NCBI RefSeq assembly: GCF_037892425.1 | Contig: NZ_JBBKTT010000001.1 | Coordinates: forward strand, 2,604,001-2,668,000 | Reading direction: 5' to 3' | Length of the DNA: 64,000 nucleotides | From: Lacibacter sp. H375 | Lineage (GTDB): Bacteria; Bacteroidota; Bacteroidia; Chitinophagales; Chitinophagaceae | In this document: positions 8,120 through 16,126 of the stretch, in pieces | Layout of the letters: each line of letters opens with the position of its first letter | How positions within the stretch are numbered: the stretch's first letter is position 1 | The notes under the pieces: generated by a model | Told to the model about the DNA's origin: nothing | The model's input: the letters and a program-made list of their open reading frames with translations, nothing else | Database searches by the model: none | Program-made: the position numbers and the translations under genes

Positions 8120-9361
8120 ATGGACTTACTAAGATTTATAACCGCAGGTAGTGTAGATGATGGCAAAAGCACATTGATCGGTCGTCTGCTATATGATAGC
8201 AAGAACATCCTCATCGATCAATTGGAAGCGTTGGAAAAATCAACCAAGAACCGAACTGATGGTTCTGTCGATCTTGCGTTGTTGACTGATGGCCTTCGTG
8301 CAGAAAGAGAACAAGGGATTACCATTGATGTAGCGTATCGTTATTTCACTACACCAAAACGTAAGTTCATTATTGCTGATGCTCCCGGTCATGTGCAGTA
8401 CACAAGAAATATGATCACAGGTGCAAGTAATGCCAATCTCATTATTATTCTGGTTGATGCAAGACAAGGTGTGGTGGAACAAACACGTCGTCATTCGATC
8501 ATTGCTTCTTTACTTAAGATCAAGCATGTGGTAGTAGCAATCAACAAAATGGATCTGGTTGAATACTCACAGGATGTGTACAACAACATTGTAATTGATT
8601 ATGCTGATGTAGCGAATCAATTAGGCTTGAAGGATGTGACTTATATTCCGATTAGTGCATTGAATGGCGATAACATCGTTGATAAATCTGAAACAATTAC
8701 TTGGTACGAAGGCAAGCCGTTGCTTGAGTTCCTTGAAGCTGTTGAAATTGACAACGACATTAACTTAACTGATCCACGTTTCCAGGTACAGTTGGTGATT
8801 CGTCCGCAAACAGAAGATCTGCATGATTACCGTGGCTATGCCGGACAGGTGACAAGTGGTATCTATAAAGTGGGTGATAAAGTAACGGTGTTGCCTGCTG
8901 GTATTGAAACAACCATCAGCACATTGGAAGTTGGAGGTAAATCTGTTAATGAAGTATTTGCTCCGCAAAGTGTAACGATTCAACTGGCCGATGATATTGA
9001 TATCAGCCGTGGCGATTCAATTGTAAAATCAGATAACCAGCCGCAGGTAAGCAATGAGCTTGATGTGATCCTTTGCTGGATGGATGATAAGCCATTGATC
9101 CCAGGAAACAAATATTACCTGCAGCATGGCAGCCGTTTGGTGCGTTCTGTTGTTAAACAGGTAGAATATAAATTGGATGTAAACAGTTTACAGCAACAAC
9201 CCGTTGAAGGAAATGTGAAATTGAATGAAGTGGTGAAAGCTGTGATCAAAACTGCATCACCATTGGTGTTCGATTCATACGATCGCTTAAACGAAAATGG
9301 AAGTGCAGTATTGATCGATGAAACAAGTAACAGCACAGTAGCTGCTGTTTTAATCAAATAA
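8120..9361 (+). CDS. cysN: Sulfate adenylyltransferase subunit 1, GTPase (CysN)
   Basis: Large GTP-hydrolysing subunit of ATP sulfurylase, related to EF-Tu. G1 is GSVDDGKS (10-17), G3 DAPGH (87-91), G4 NKMD (142-145). At 413 residues it ends after the beta-barrel domains and lacks the C-terminal APS kinase domain of NodQ/CysNC fusions, in keeping with an APS reductase-type pathway. The ATG at 8120 gives MDLLRFITAGSVDDGKST, the normal N-terminus. It follows cysD and is followed by a short terminator-like hairpin and then cobA. Confidence 0.95.
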   Translation: MDLLRFITAGSVDDGKSTLIGRLLYDSKNILIDQLEALEKSTKNRTDGSVDLALLTDGLRAEREQGITIDVAYRYFTTPKRKFIIADAPGHVQYTRNMITGASNANLIIILVDARQGVVEQTRRHSIIASLLKIKHVVVAINKMDLVEYSQDVYNNIVIDYADVANQLGLKDVTYIPISALNGDNIVDKSETITWYEGKPLLEFLEAVEIDNDINLTDPRFQVQLVIRPQTEDLHDYRGYAGQVTSGIYKVGDKVTVLPAGIETTISTLEVGGKSVNEVFAPQSVTIQLADDIDISRGDSIVKSDNQPQVSNELDVILCWMDDKPLIPGNKYYLQHGSRLVRSVVKQVEYKLDVNSLQQQPVEGNVKLNEVVKAVIKTASPLVFDSYDRLNENGSAVLIDETSNSTVAAVLIK

Positions 9362-9381
9362 AAAAGCCGAAAGGTTTTTTT
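9361..9381 (+). terminator. Terminator-like hairpin after cysN
   Basis: AAAAAGCC pairs with GGTTTTTT around GAAA, directly at the cysN stop codon, and the 3' arm is itself a T-run. Probably partial, since cobA and the sulfite reductase genes follow in the same direction only 47 bp on. Confidence 0.55.
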
Positions 9382-9394
9382 ATGATCTTAAACC

Positions 9395-9409
9395 CTACTT
9401 ACAGAGTAG
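9395..9409 (+). promoter_or_regulatory. CTACT/AGTAG inverted repeat before cobA
   Basis: CTACT (9395-9399) and AGTAG (9405-9409), preceded by AACC and followed by AATAATAA. It aligns with the element before cysD in both arms and flanks. No TAnnTTTG box is visible upstream, so here it may act as a leader hairpin or processing site rather than a promoter operator. Confidence 0.5.
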
Positions 9410-9428
9410 AATAATAAAGAGACGAAAC

Positions 9429-10238
9429 ATGTCAAACCAACCTCATACAACAAGCGGCAAAGTAATTCTTGCAGGAGCTGGTCCCGGTGATGCCGACCTC
9501 ATTACGGTAAAACTGCAACAGCGTTTGGCAGAAGCAGATGTAATTATAGTTGATCGACTGGTAAACCCGGAGATCACTGATTTGTATGCACGTCCTGATG
9601 CGTTGGTATTGATGACAGGCAAACAAGGTTATCATGATGGGTCAGTTGCACAGGAAGATATCAATAAGCTCCTGGTTGGTCATGCAAAGAATGGTAAAAC
9701 AGTTTTACGTTTAAAAGGTGGCGATGTTGCTTTCTTCAGCAATGTGCTTGATGAATTACAAAGTTTGCAGGAAGAAAATATTCCGTTTGAAATTATTCCC
9801 GGTATTACTGCTGCATCAGGTGCATCGGCTTATGCAGGCATTCCGTTAACAGCAAGGGGTTATGCCAAGGCTGTTCAGTTCATCACATTTAATCCATGCA
9901 GTTTTTACAGCCGTGATCAATGGAAGGCATGGGCAACGTCAACCGACACATTGGTATTTTACATGGCTGCACGTAACCTCGATGGTTTAACGGAGTTGCT
10001 GTTGCGTCATTCAAAAAAACCAAACACTCCGCTTGCAGTTATTGAGCAGGCTACAACAAAATTTCAACAGGTCCATATAACAACAGTTAGCGATTGCGCC
10101 ACCGATTTTGCAACAAAAAAGTTCAGCTCACCTTCATTGGTCATCATTGGTGATGTGGTGAAACTGCATGAGCAATTCAGCTGGTACGAAGCCAGTAAAG
10201 CAGGTTCTGTTTTTCATGAATTAGTGACTGTTAAATAA
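9429..10238 (+). CDS. cobA: Uroporphyrinogen-III C-methyltransferase (SUMT)
   Basis: Makes precorrin-2 from uroporphyrinogen III using two SAM, the entry to siroheme, the prosthetic group of sulfite reductase. The SAM-dependent tetrapyrrole methylase signature GAGPGDADLITVKLQQRLAEAD lies at residues 16-37, the VLRLKGGD loop near 90, and EIIPGITAASGASAYAGIPLTARG near 121-144. The length, 269 residues, is that of a single-domain SUMT without CysG dehydrogenase/ferrochelatase domains. Those missing steps are supplied by the fusion gene at 14346. Its stop overlaps the first possible cysJ start (TAATG), so it is coupled to sulfite reductase. Confidence 0.93.
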   Translation: MSNQPHTTSGKVILAGAGPGDADLITVKLQQRLAEADVIIVDRLVNPEITDLYARPDALVLMTGKQGYHDGSVAQEDINKLLVGHAKNGKTVLRLKGGDVAFFSNVLDELQSLQEENIPFEIIPGITAASGASAYAGIPLTARGYAKAVQFITFNPCSFYSRDQWKAWATSTDTLVFYMAARNLDGLTELLLRHSKKPNTPLAVIEQATTKFQQVHITTVSDCATDFATKKFSSPSLVIIGDVVKLHEQFSWYEASKAGSVFHELVTVK

Positions 10239-11965
10239 TGCATTTTATGATTGGTGATTTACGATTAAAAAAATTACACGAGTTTTTCGAAGGCTATTCC
10301 AAAGAAGAATTGATTTGGGTGAATGGCTATTTGTCCGGGCTTGTAAGCAATGGCAAACTGAATGGTACTTCTGATGCGAATGGCCAGGATCATAAAGCCG
10401 TGTCAACAAAAAAGATCACACTTGCTTTTGGTACCGAAACAGGCAATTCAAAAAAACTCGCAACACAATTAGCTGCTGCCGGTAAGAAACATGGCGTGGT
10501 TGTAAAGCTTACTGATCTGAGCCAATACCGTGTTGCAGATCTTGCAAAAGAAGAATTCTTTTTTGTGGTAATCAGCACACAGGGCGAAGGTGAGCCTCCA
10601 ATTCCTGCAAAGAAGTTTTACGATTATATTCATGAAAATGAATTGTCGCTTCCCAATTTAAAATTCAGTGTGTTGGCATTAGGCGATACTTCTTACCCGA
10701 TGTTTTGCAAAACAGGTGAAGATGTAGATGCTCAATTCTTGAAGTTTGGTGCAAAGCAAGTGGTGCCATTGCAAAAATGTGATGTGGATTATGAAGAAGA
10801 CGCACAGGCATGGTTTAATAAAGTATTGCAGGTAGTGGAAAATCAAACTGCAGTTGCTCCCGCTATTGCAGAACCTGCACCTGCTGCGAAAAAAGCAACT
10901 GGTAAAAAACATTACCACGGTACGATTCTGACCAATATCAATTTGAACGATCGTGGATCGAAGAAAGCAACTTATCATATTGAAATAGGAACAGATGAAC
11001 CGATCGCTTATGAACCAGGCGATACCATTGGTATTGTTCCCAACAACAGAGCCGATGTAGTAGATCGTATTTTATCACTCACAGGTATTGCAGCAGATAA
11101 AATAATTGTAACTGCAAAAGCAGAAGGAACAGTCAAAGAGCTGTTGTTACATAATCTGAACATCTGTTATCTGTTAACTTCAACTATAAAAAAATACGCA
11201 ACACTTACACAGCAGGAAATTCCTGATACAAGAATGGATCTTGTTGATCTCTTGCGTATCTATCCCGTAAAAGATGCCGATCAGTTTGAAGATGTGATAA
11301 AAATATTGATGCCGATTGCACCTCGTTTGTACTCCGTATCATCTTCACCTGCAGCGCATGGCGAAAATGAAATTCATATTACCGTTGCAAAGAATGCATT
11401 TTTATCGCAGGATGAACAACGTTGGGGTTTGTGCAGCGAGTTCCTTGGTGATTTGCCGGTTGGTTCGCCAATTACATTCTATGTGCACAAGGATAAAAAT
11501 TTCAAATTACCTGCTGCTGATAAAGATGTGATCATGATTGGTCCCGGTACTGGTGTTGCACCTTTCCGTTCATTTCTTGCAGAAAGAGATGCAACAGGTG
11601 CAAATGGTCGTAACTGGTTCTTCTTTGGTGAACAACATTTCACAACTGACTTTTTGTATCAAACAGAAATGCAGAATTACGTAGAGACAGGTGTGTTAAC
11701 GAATATTGATCTTGCTTTCTCGAGAGATCAACAGGAAAAAATATATGTGCAACATCGCATCAAAGAAAAGGCCGGTGAGTTTTTTCAATGGATCGATGGC
11801 GGTGCTTCTGTTTACATCAGCGGAACAAAGGATCCAATGAGTAAGGATGTGGAGCATATATTATTGCAGATCATTGAAGAGCATGGAAAGAAAACAACTG
11901 AAGAAGCACATCAATACCTTGAGCAATTGAAGAAAGAAGGTAGATACGAAAAGGATGTGTATTGA
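10238..11965 (+). CDS. cysJ: Sulfite reductase (NADPH) flavoprotein subunit (CysJ)
   Basis: Carries electrons from NADPH through FAD and FMN to CysI. Domains in order: flavodoxin-like FMN domain (about 60-200, phosphate loop GTETGNSKK at 65-73), an Ala/Pro/Lys linker (about 204-222), FAD domain (RLYSVSSSP at 362-370) and NADP domain (GPGTGVAPFRSF at 434-445). The 575-residue length fits. The first ATG at 10238 overlaps the cobA stop; a second ATG at 10247 is also possible. About 55 extra N-terminal residues precede the flavodoxin fold. The cysI gene follows directly. Confidence 0.92.
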   Translation: MHFMIGDLRLKKLHEFFEGYSKEELIWVNGYLSGLVSNGKLNGTSDANGQDHKAVSTKKITLAFGTETGNSKKLATQLAAAGKKHGVVVKLTDLSQYRVADLAKEEFFFVVISTQGEGEPPIPAKKFYDYIHENELSLPNLKFSVLALGDTSYPMFCKTGEDVDAQFLKFGAKQVVPLQKCDVDYEEDAQAWFNKVLQVVENQTAVAPAIAEPAPAAKKATGKKHYHGTILTNINLNDRGSKKATYHIEIGTDEPIAYEPGDTIGIVPNNRADVVDRILSLTGIAADKIIVTAKAEGTVKELLLHNLNICYLLTSTIKKYATLTQQEIPDTRMDLVDLLRIYPVKDADQFEDVIKILMPIAPRLYSVSSSPAAHGENEIHITVAKNAFLSQDEQRWGLCSEFLGDLPVGSPITFYVHKDKNFKLPAADKDVIMIGPGTGVAPFRSFLAERDATGANGRNWFFFGEQHFTTDFLYQTEMQNYVETGVLTNIDLAFSRDQQEKIYVQHRIKEKAGEFFQWIDGGASVYISGTKDPMSKDVEHILLQIIEEHGKKTTEEAHQYLEQLKKEGRYEKDVY

Positions 11966-11994
11966 TAAACAATCGAACTAAGTTATATACTGAA

Positions 11995-13677
11995 ATGGCG
12001 GAGCAAGTAAAAAATAAAGAGAAGGTGGCATTATCACCTGTTGAGCGTATCAAAACTGCAAGTGAGGGTTTGAGAGGAACGTTGAAAGAAAGTTTAACAA
12101 ACCAACTCACAGGTGCATTGTATGAAGATGATCAATCGTTGATCAAGTTTCATGGCATGTACCAGCAAGATGACCGTGACAGGAGAGAAGAGCGTACAGC
12201 AAAGAAATTAGAATGGCTGTTCTCATATATGATCCGTTTGCGTTTGCCTGGTGGTTTCTTGTCACCTAAGCAATGGGTTGCTTTGCACGAAGTGGCTGGT
12301 GAACATTCAACCGGCACTATTAAGATCACCACAAGACAAACCGTGCAATTACATGGTATTTTAAAATCACACATCAAACCAACGATCTCCGATTTCAATT
12401 TAGCTAAGCTGGATTCAATTGCAGCTTGTGGTGATGTGAATCGTAATGTTACCTGCAGTGCACATCCAAACGAATCGGAAATTCATGAGCAAGTATTTGC
12501 TTTTGCAGATAAGATCAGTGTGATGGCTTTGCCAAAAACAAGGTCGTATTACGAAATATGGCTTGATGAAGAAAAGCTGGTGGAGAAAACAGAAGACGAT
12601 CCATTATACCAGGATCGTTATTTGCCACGTAAATTTAAGATCGGTATTGCCATTCCTCCAAACAACGATGTGGATGTGTTAACGAATGATGTAGGATTGA
12701 TTGCAGTAATTGAAAATAATAAACTCATTGGTTTCAATATTGCTGCAGGTGGTGGTTTAAGTTCAACACACGGGAACCCGAATACTTATGCACGTTTGGC
12801 AACGGTGTTGGGTTTTGTTACCGTAGAGCAAACATTGAAGGCAGTTTATGAAGTGATCACGATTCAACGTGATTATGGAAACAGAAGTGACCGTAAACTG
12901 GCACGTTTGAAATATACCATCGATCGTTTAACTGTTGAGGGATTAAAAGAAGAACTGGAAAAGCGTTGTGGTTTTAAACTCGGTGAGATCAAACCGTATA
13001 CTTTCACTTCACGTAAAGATCATTATGGTTGGAAAAAGAATCATCAAGGCAAATGGTATTTCACACTGTTTGTAGAAAATGGCCGTGTGTTAGATGATGA
13101 ACAGGTGGCAATGAAAACAGCGTTACTGGAAATTGCAAAAACCGGAAAAGCAAATTTCCGTTTTACCGGCAACCAGAATGTGATCATTGCTGATGTGCTG
13201 GAGGCAGATAAACCTGCCATTGAAAAAATATTGAAAGAATTTAAACTGGATGAACATACTGCAAATGCCGGTGCACTTCGTAAAAATGCAATAGCATGTG
13301 TGGCGTTCAATACGTGTCCATTAGCATTGGCAGAAGCACAACGTTATTTACCAACGTTGATCGACAAGATCGAACCTATACTCTCAAAACATGGTTTACA
13401 GGATGATGAAATTATTCTGCGTATGACCGGTTGTCCCAATGGATGTGGTCGTTCACCTGCAGCAGAGATAGGGTTTGTGGGTACAGCGTATGGTCAATAC
13501 AATTTGCATATTGGTGGCGACAGGGAAGGGGAGCGCTTGAATACAAAATATAAAGACAGCTTAAACGAAGAAGAAATTCTTGCAACACTCGATGAGTTGT
13601 TTGAAGTATATTCCAAAGAACGCAACAGTGGCGAAACGTTTGGCGATTTTTCACAGCGTAAATGGATATTGAATTAA
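11995..13677 (+). CDS. cysI: Sulfite reductase hemoprotein subunit (CysI)
   Basis: Six-electron reduction of sulfite to sulfide at a coupled siroheme/[4Fe-4S] centre. From the ATG at 11995 the protein has 560 residues with cluster ligands C435 and C441 (ACVAFNTC, C-x5-C) and C480 and C484 (TGCPNGCGRS, C-x3-C), the invariant pattern. The N-terminal GGFLSPKQW and TTRQTVQLHGI segments bind siroheme and sulfite. A TTG overlapping the cysJ stop would add 11 residues, but the ATG is the more likely start. The sulfide product is used by MetY and the MetZ-like enzyme; siroheme comes from cobA and the fusion gene at 14346. Confidence 0.95.
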   Translation: MAEQVKNKEKVALSPVERIKTASEGLRGTLKESLTNQLTGALYEDDQSLIKFHGMYQQDDRDRREERTAKKLEWLFSYMIRLRLPGGFLSPKQWVALHEVAGEHSTGTIKITTRQTVQLHGILKSHIKPTISDFNLAKLDSIAACGDVNRNVTCSAHPNESEIHEQVFAFADKISVMALPKTRSYYEIWLDEEKLVEKTEDDPLYQDRYLPRKFKIGIAIPPNNDVDVLTNDVGLIAVIENNKLIGFNIAAGGGLSSTHGNPNTYARLATVLGFVTVEQTLKAVYEVITIQRDYGNRSDRKLARLKYTIDRLTVEGLKEELEKRCGFKLGEIKPYTFTSRKDHYGWKKNHQGKWYFTLFVENGRVLDDEQVAMKTALLEIAKTGKANFRFTGNQNVIIADVLEADKPAIEKILKEFKLDEHTANAGALRKNAIACVAFNTCPLALAEAQRYLPTLIDKIEPILSKHGLQDDEIILRMTGCPNGCGRSPAAEIGFVGTAYGQYNLHIGGDREGERLNTKYKDSLNEEEILATLDELFEVYSKERNSGETFGDFSQRKWILN

Positions 13678-13681
13678 TCGC

Positions 13682-14362
13682 TTGAACAAATTGCTTACGA
13701 TAGGATTAGTTGCGCTTTCAGCACGAGCTTACACTCAAACCCCGTCTGCTGAGTTGTGGATTGGTGCAAATGTTACTGTAGCGTTTCAAAATAATTGGCA
13801 ATGGCATAATGATGCAGGCTACAGGACAAATGGTGTAAATCTTGTTCCTCATCAATATCTTTATCGTACAGGTATCCGTAAAATATTTTCAACGAAATGG
13901 AACGCAGCTTCTGGTGCTGCATTTTTTTCAACCAGGATATCATATAACAAAGACGACCATGAATTTGGAAATGAATACCGGGCATGGCAGGAAGTAAATC
14001 ACCAGCATGAATGGAAAAATGGTTTCAGTTTGCAGAACCGGTTCAGGACTGAAGAGCGTTTTTTTGAAGAGGTGAGTAACAGGGATGCCTACAATGCATT
14101 GCGGTTGCGTTATCGTGTTGCTGTTACAAAGCGGTTTTCGGAAAAATGGACAGTTCAGGTGGCAGATGAGTATATGCGCCAGTTGCAGCAGAAACAATTT
14201 TTATTTAATCAAAACAGAACATTGATTTCCCTTGGGCATGATTTAAAAAAACATGTACAATTGCAGGCCGTTTATATCTGGCAACAGCGACCAACGGGAT
14301 CACAACATATTTTGGCACTCTTATTTCAAAAAACAATTACGGCAGATGGAAACAAGAACTGA
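13682..14362 (+). CDS. DUF2490-like outer-membrane protein (sulfur operon copy)
   Basis: Product of 226 residues starting at a TTG with a signal peptide (MNKLLTIGLVALSARAYTQ). The mature part alternates aromatic and polar residues and carries WQWHNDAGYRTNG and the repeated NRFRTEERF and LRYRVAVTKRF patterns usual in DUF2490 beta-barrel proteins, so I place it in the outer membrane. It sits five bases after cysI and overlaps the next gene by 17 bp, so it is a full member of the sulfite-reduction operon. A second such protein lies at 18917 in the same island, close to a TonB receptor. Function is not known; a channel for sulfate or an organosulfur compound is a guess from context. Confidence 0.65.
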   Translation: MNKLLTIGLVALSARAYTQTPSAELWIGANVTVAFQNNWQWHNDAGYRTNGVNLVPHQYLYRTGIRKIFSTKWNAASGAAFFSTRISYNKDDHEFGNEYRAWQEVNHQHEWKNGFSLQNRFRTEERFFEEVSNRDAYNALRLRYRVAVTKRFSEKWTVQVADEYMRQLQQKQFLFNQNRTLISLGHDLKKHVQLQAVYIWQQRPTGSQHILALLFQKTITADGNKN

Positions 14363-15833
14363 TGCAGATAAAAAAAACAGGCTCTATCCTGTTTTCCTGA
14401 AGCTGGAGGAATTACGCATCCTGCTGGTTGGAGCAGGGAATGTGGGCTTAGAGAAGCTGCATTCGTTGCTGGCAAATTCACCGGAAGCAAGTATTACGAT
14501 CGTTGCTCCAATTGTAAAAGATGAAGTAAGAAAGTTAGTATTTAAGCATCCTGCATCAGTTATTGTTCAACGGGAATTTGAAGCGTCTGATCTTGAACAG
14601 AAAGACATCGTTATTCTTGCCACTGATAATCGCAAGCTGCATGAAGAAGTAAGAATATTGGCAAAGGAAAAAGGCATGTTGGTGAACGTAGCCGATACGC
14701 CTGATCTTTGCGATTTTTATTTGGGAAGTATTGTACAGAAAGGAAATCTGAAAGTAGCTATTTCAACAAATGGCAAATCGCCAACTGTTGCAAAACGAAT
14801 CAAAGAAGTATTAAATGATGCATTGCCCGGTGAACTGGATGAAGTGATCGAAAATCTCCACCATGTAAGAAACAAGTTGAATGGTAATTTCGAATACAAG
14901 GTAAAGAAGCTTAATTCAATCACAAAGGTATTGGTTGAAAAAGATCGAATAGGTACAGAACGCCAATGGAAAAAAATTGCCACATACTCATTGATCGCTT
15001 TTGCATTAATGCTGGTTGGACATTTTATTTTCTCCTACATTCCATTCGGCCAAATTGCCACTGATACTGTTGCCTGGTACAAAACACTTGATGAAAATTT
15101 TCATTGGCTGGTATTAGCTGGTTTCCTTGCCCAGTTAGTTGATGGTGCTTTAGGAATGGGTTACGGTGTTACGAGTGCTACCGTTTTATTATCGGTAGGT
15201 GTGAGCCCTGCTGCTATCAGTGGAGCAGTGCATACAGCTGAAGTTTTTTCGAGCGCAGCATCCGGCTACAGTCATTATAAATTCGGAAATGTAAATAAGA
15301 AACTGTTCAAAGCGTTAGTAATACCCGGTGTAATCGGCGCCATCTTAGGCGCAGTCTTACTTACATGGCTCGGTAATGCAAATGCTACATGGTTAAGGGC
15401 GATACTCGCAACTTATACGATGTTTCTTGGTGTGAAATTTTTGATCAATGCTTTTCGTGAACAACGTCGTCAGAAAAAATTCAAGCACTATAGTGCATTG
15501 GCGGGTGCCGGTGGTTTTCTTGATTCTTTTGGCGGTGGTGGTTGGGGACCATTAGTTACTACAACACTTATTAATAAAGGAAGAAGTCCGAAATATGTTA
15601 TTGGTTCAGTAAGTTTAACTGAGTTCTTTGTTACACTGGCAAGTGCCTTTACATTTTTTACACTATTAGGTGTAAGTCATTGGCAAATTATTGCAGCATT
15701 AATGATCGGTGGTTTTATTGCAGCTCCAATTGCAGCTAAACTGGTAGGCAAAATGCCAAGAAAAACGGCCTACATTTTATTAGGTATTCTTGTTATTATC
15801 TGGAGTCTACGTATTCTTATAAAAGTTTTCTAA
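14346..15833 (+). CDS. Fusion: siroheme synthase (precorrin-2 dehydrogenase) domain plus TSUP/TauE-like permease
   Basis: Two unlike parts in one 495-residue chain. Residues 1-200 match the CysG/Met8 N-terminal region: RILLVGAGNVGLEKLHSLL (24-42) is the NAD site, and DTPDLCDFYLGSIVQKGNLKVAISTNGKSPTVAK is the conserved core, giving precorrin-2 oxidation and probably iron insertion to siroheme. From about residue 218 the chain becomes hydrophobic, with some eight membrane segments and the TSUP/TauE-SafE look (DGALGMGYGVTSATVLLSVGVSPAAISGAVHTAE and GGGGWGPLVTT). TSUP members move sulfite, sulfate or sulfonates. The ATG at 14346 overlaps the DUF2490 gene by 17 bp; upstream in-frame starts lack homology. 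No other sulfate transporter occurs in the window, so this may be the importer. It ends the operon at a strong terminator. Confidence 0.85.
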   Translation: METRTDADKKNRLYPVFLKLEELRILLVGAGNVGLEKLHSLLANSPEASITIVAPIVKDEVRKLVFKHPASVIVQREFEASDLEQKDIVILATDNRKLHEEVRILAKEKGMLVNVADTPDLCDFYLGSIVQKGNLKVAISTNGKSPTVAKRIKEVLNDALPGELDEVIENLHHVRNKLNGNFEYKVKKLNSITKVLVEKDRIGTERQWKKIATYSLIAFALMLVGHFIFSYIPFGQIATDTVAWYKTLDENFHWLVLAGFLAQLVDGALGMGYGVTSATVLLSVGVSPAAISGAVHTAEVFSSAASGYSHYKFGNVNKKLFKALVIPGVIGAILGAVLLTWLGNANATWLRAILATYTMFLGVKFLINAFREQRRQKKFKHYSALAGAGGFLDSFGGGGWGPLVTTTLINKGRSPKYVIGSVSLTEFFVTLASAFTFFTLLGVSHWQIIAALMIGGFIAAPIAAKLVGKMPRKTAYILLGILVIIWSLRILIKVF

Positions 15834-15854
15834 GAAGTATTTCTTTTTCAATAA

Positions 15855-15898
15855 GGGTTACATAAACAAAGCATCATGCCGTTTATGTAACCCTTTTT
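15855..15898 (+). terminator. Terminator of the cysteine biosynthesis operon
   Basis: GGGTTACATAAAC (15855-15867) pairs with GTTTATGTAACCC (15881-15893), a perfect 13-bp stem, followed by five T. Confidence 0.93.
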
Positions 15899-15927
15899 CG
15901 TGCAAGCTAAAAATAAAAGTCTATAAA

Positions 15928-15962
15928 TTTGGTAGGAAATAAATACTCTACTATTTTTGTAG
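15928..15962 (+). promoter_or_regulatory. Promoter with CTAC/GTAG operator before the TonB receptor
   Basis: TTTG at 15928-15931, a 20-nt spacer, then TATTTTTG at 15952-15959: the same geometry as the promoters before the riboswitch and before the metY leader. CTACT (15948-15952) and GTAG (15959-15962) flank and overlap the -7 box, followed by GGTAATGA, which resembles the GATAATAA after the cysD repeat. The start point would fall at about 15963-15967, so the leader peptide ATG at 15967 is at or almost at the 5' end. Confidence 0.55.
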
Positions 15963-15966
15963 GGTA

Positions 15967-16047
15967 ATGAAAAATGTCAATCATCTCAACATTCACATGA
16001 TCATGCGATTCGCATCGGCTACACGATGTTGTATGTGCAACTGTTGA
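15967..16047 (+). CDS. Cysteine-rich leader peptide upstream of the TonB receptor (26 aa)
   Basis: A 26-codon ORF, ATG 15967 to TGA 16045-16047, ending in TRCCMCNC: four Cys codons (TGT TGT ATG TGC AAC TGT) in the last six. It has no recognisable domain. The predicted promoter places the ATG at the transcript 5' end, so it may be read leaderless. It shares M1, N3, N5 and H10, overall length and a Cys-rich tail with the peptide at 2343. The gap of 79 nt to the receptor start holds a weak CGCT/AGCG hairpin and no T-run, so control could be by coupling or RNA stability rather than termination. Inference: a cysteine-supply sensor that tunes receptor expression. Translation is not demonstrated. 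Confidence 0.6.
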   Translation: MKNVNHLNIHMIMRFASATRCCMCNC

Positions 16048-16126
16048 TCATTTGCTCCTCCATATAACTGTCATTCTTTTCGCTCTTAATAGCGGTCTAT
16101 CTATTTATTTCTAAAAACTAATTATA

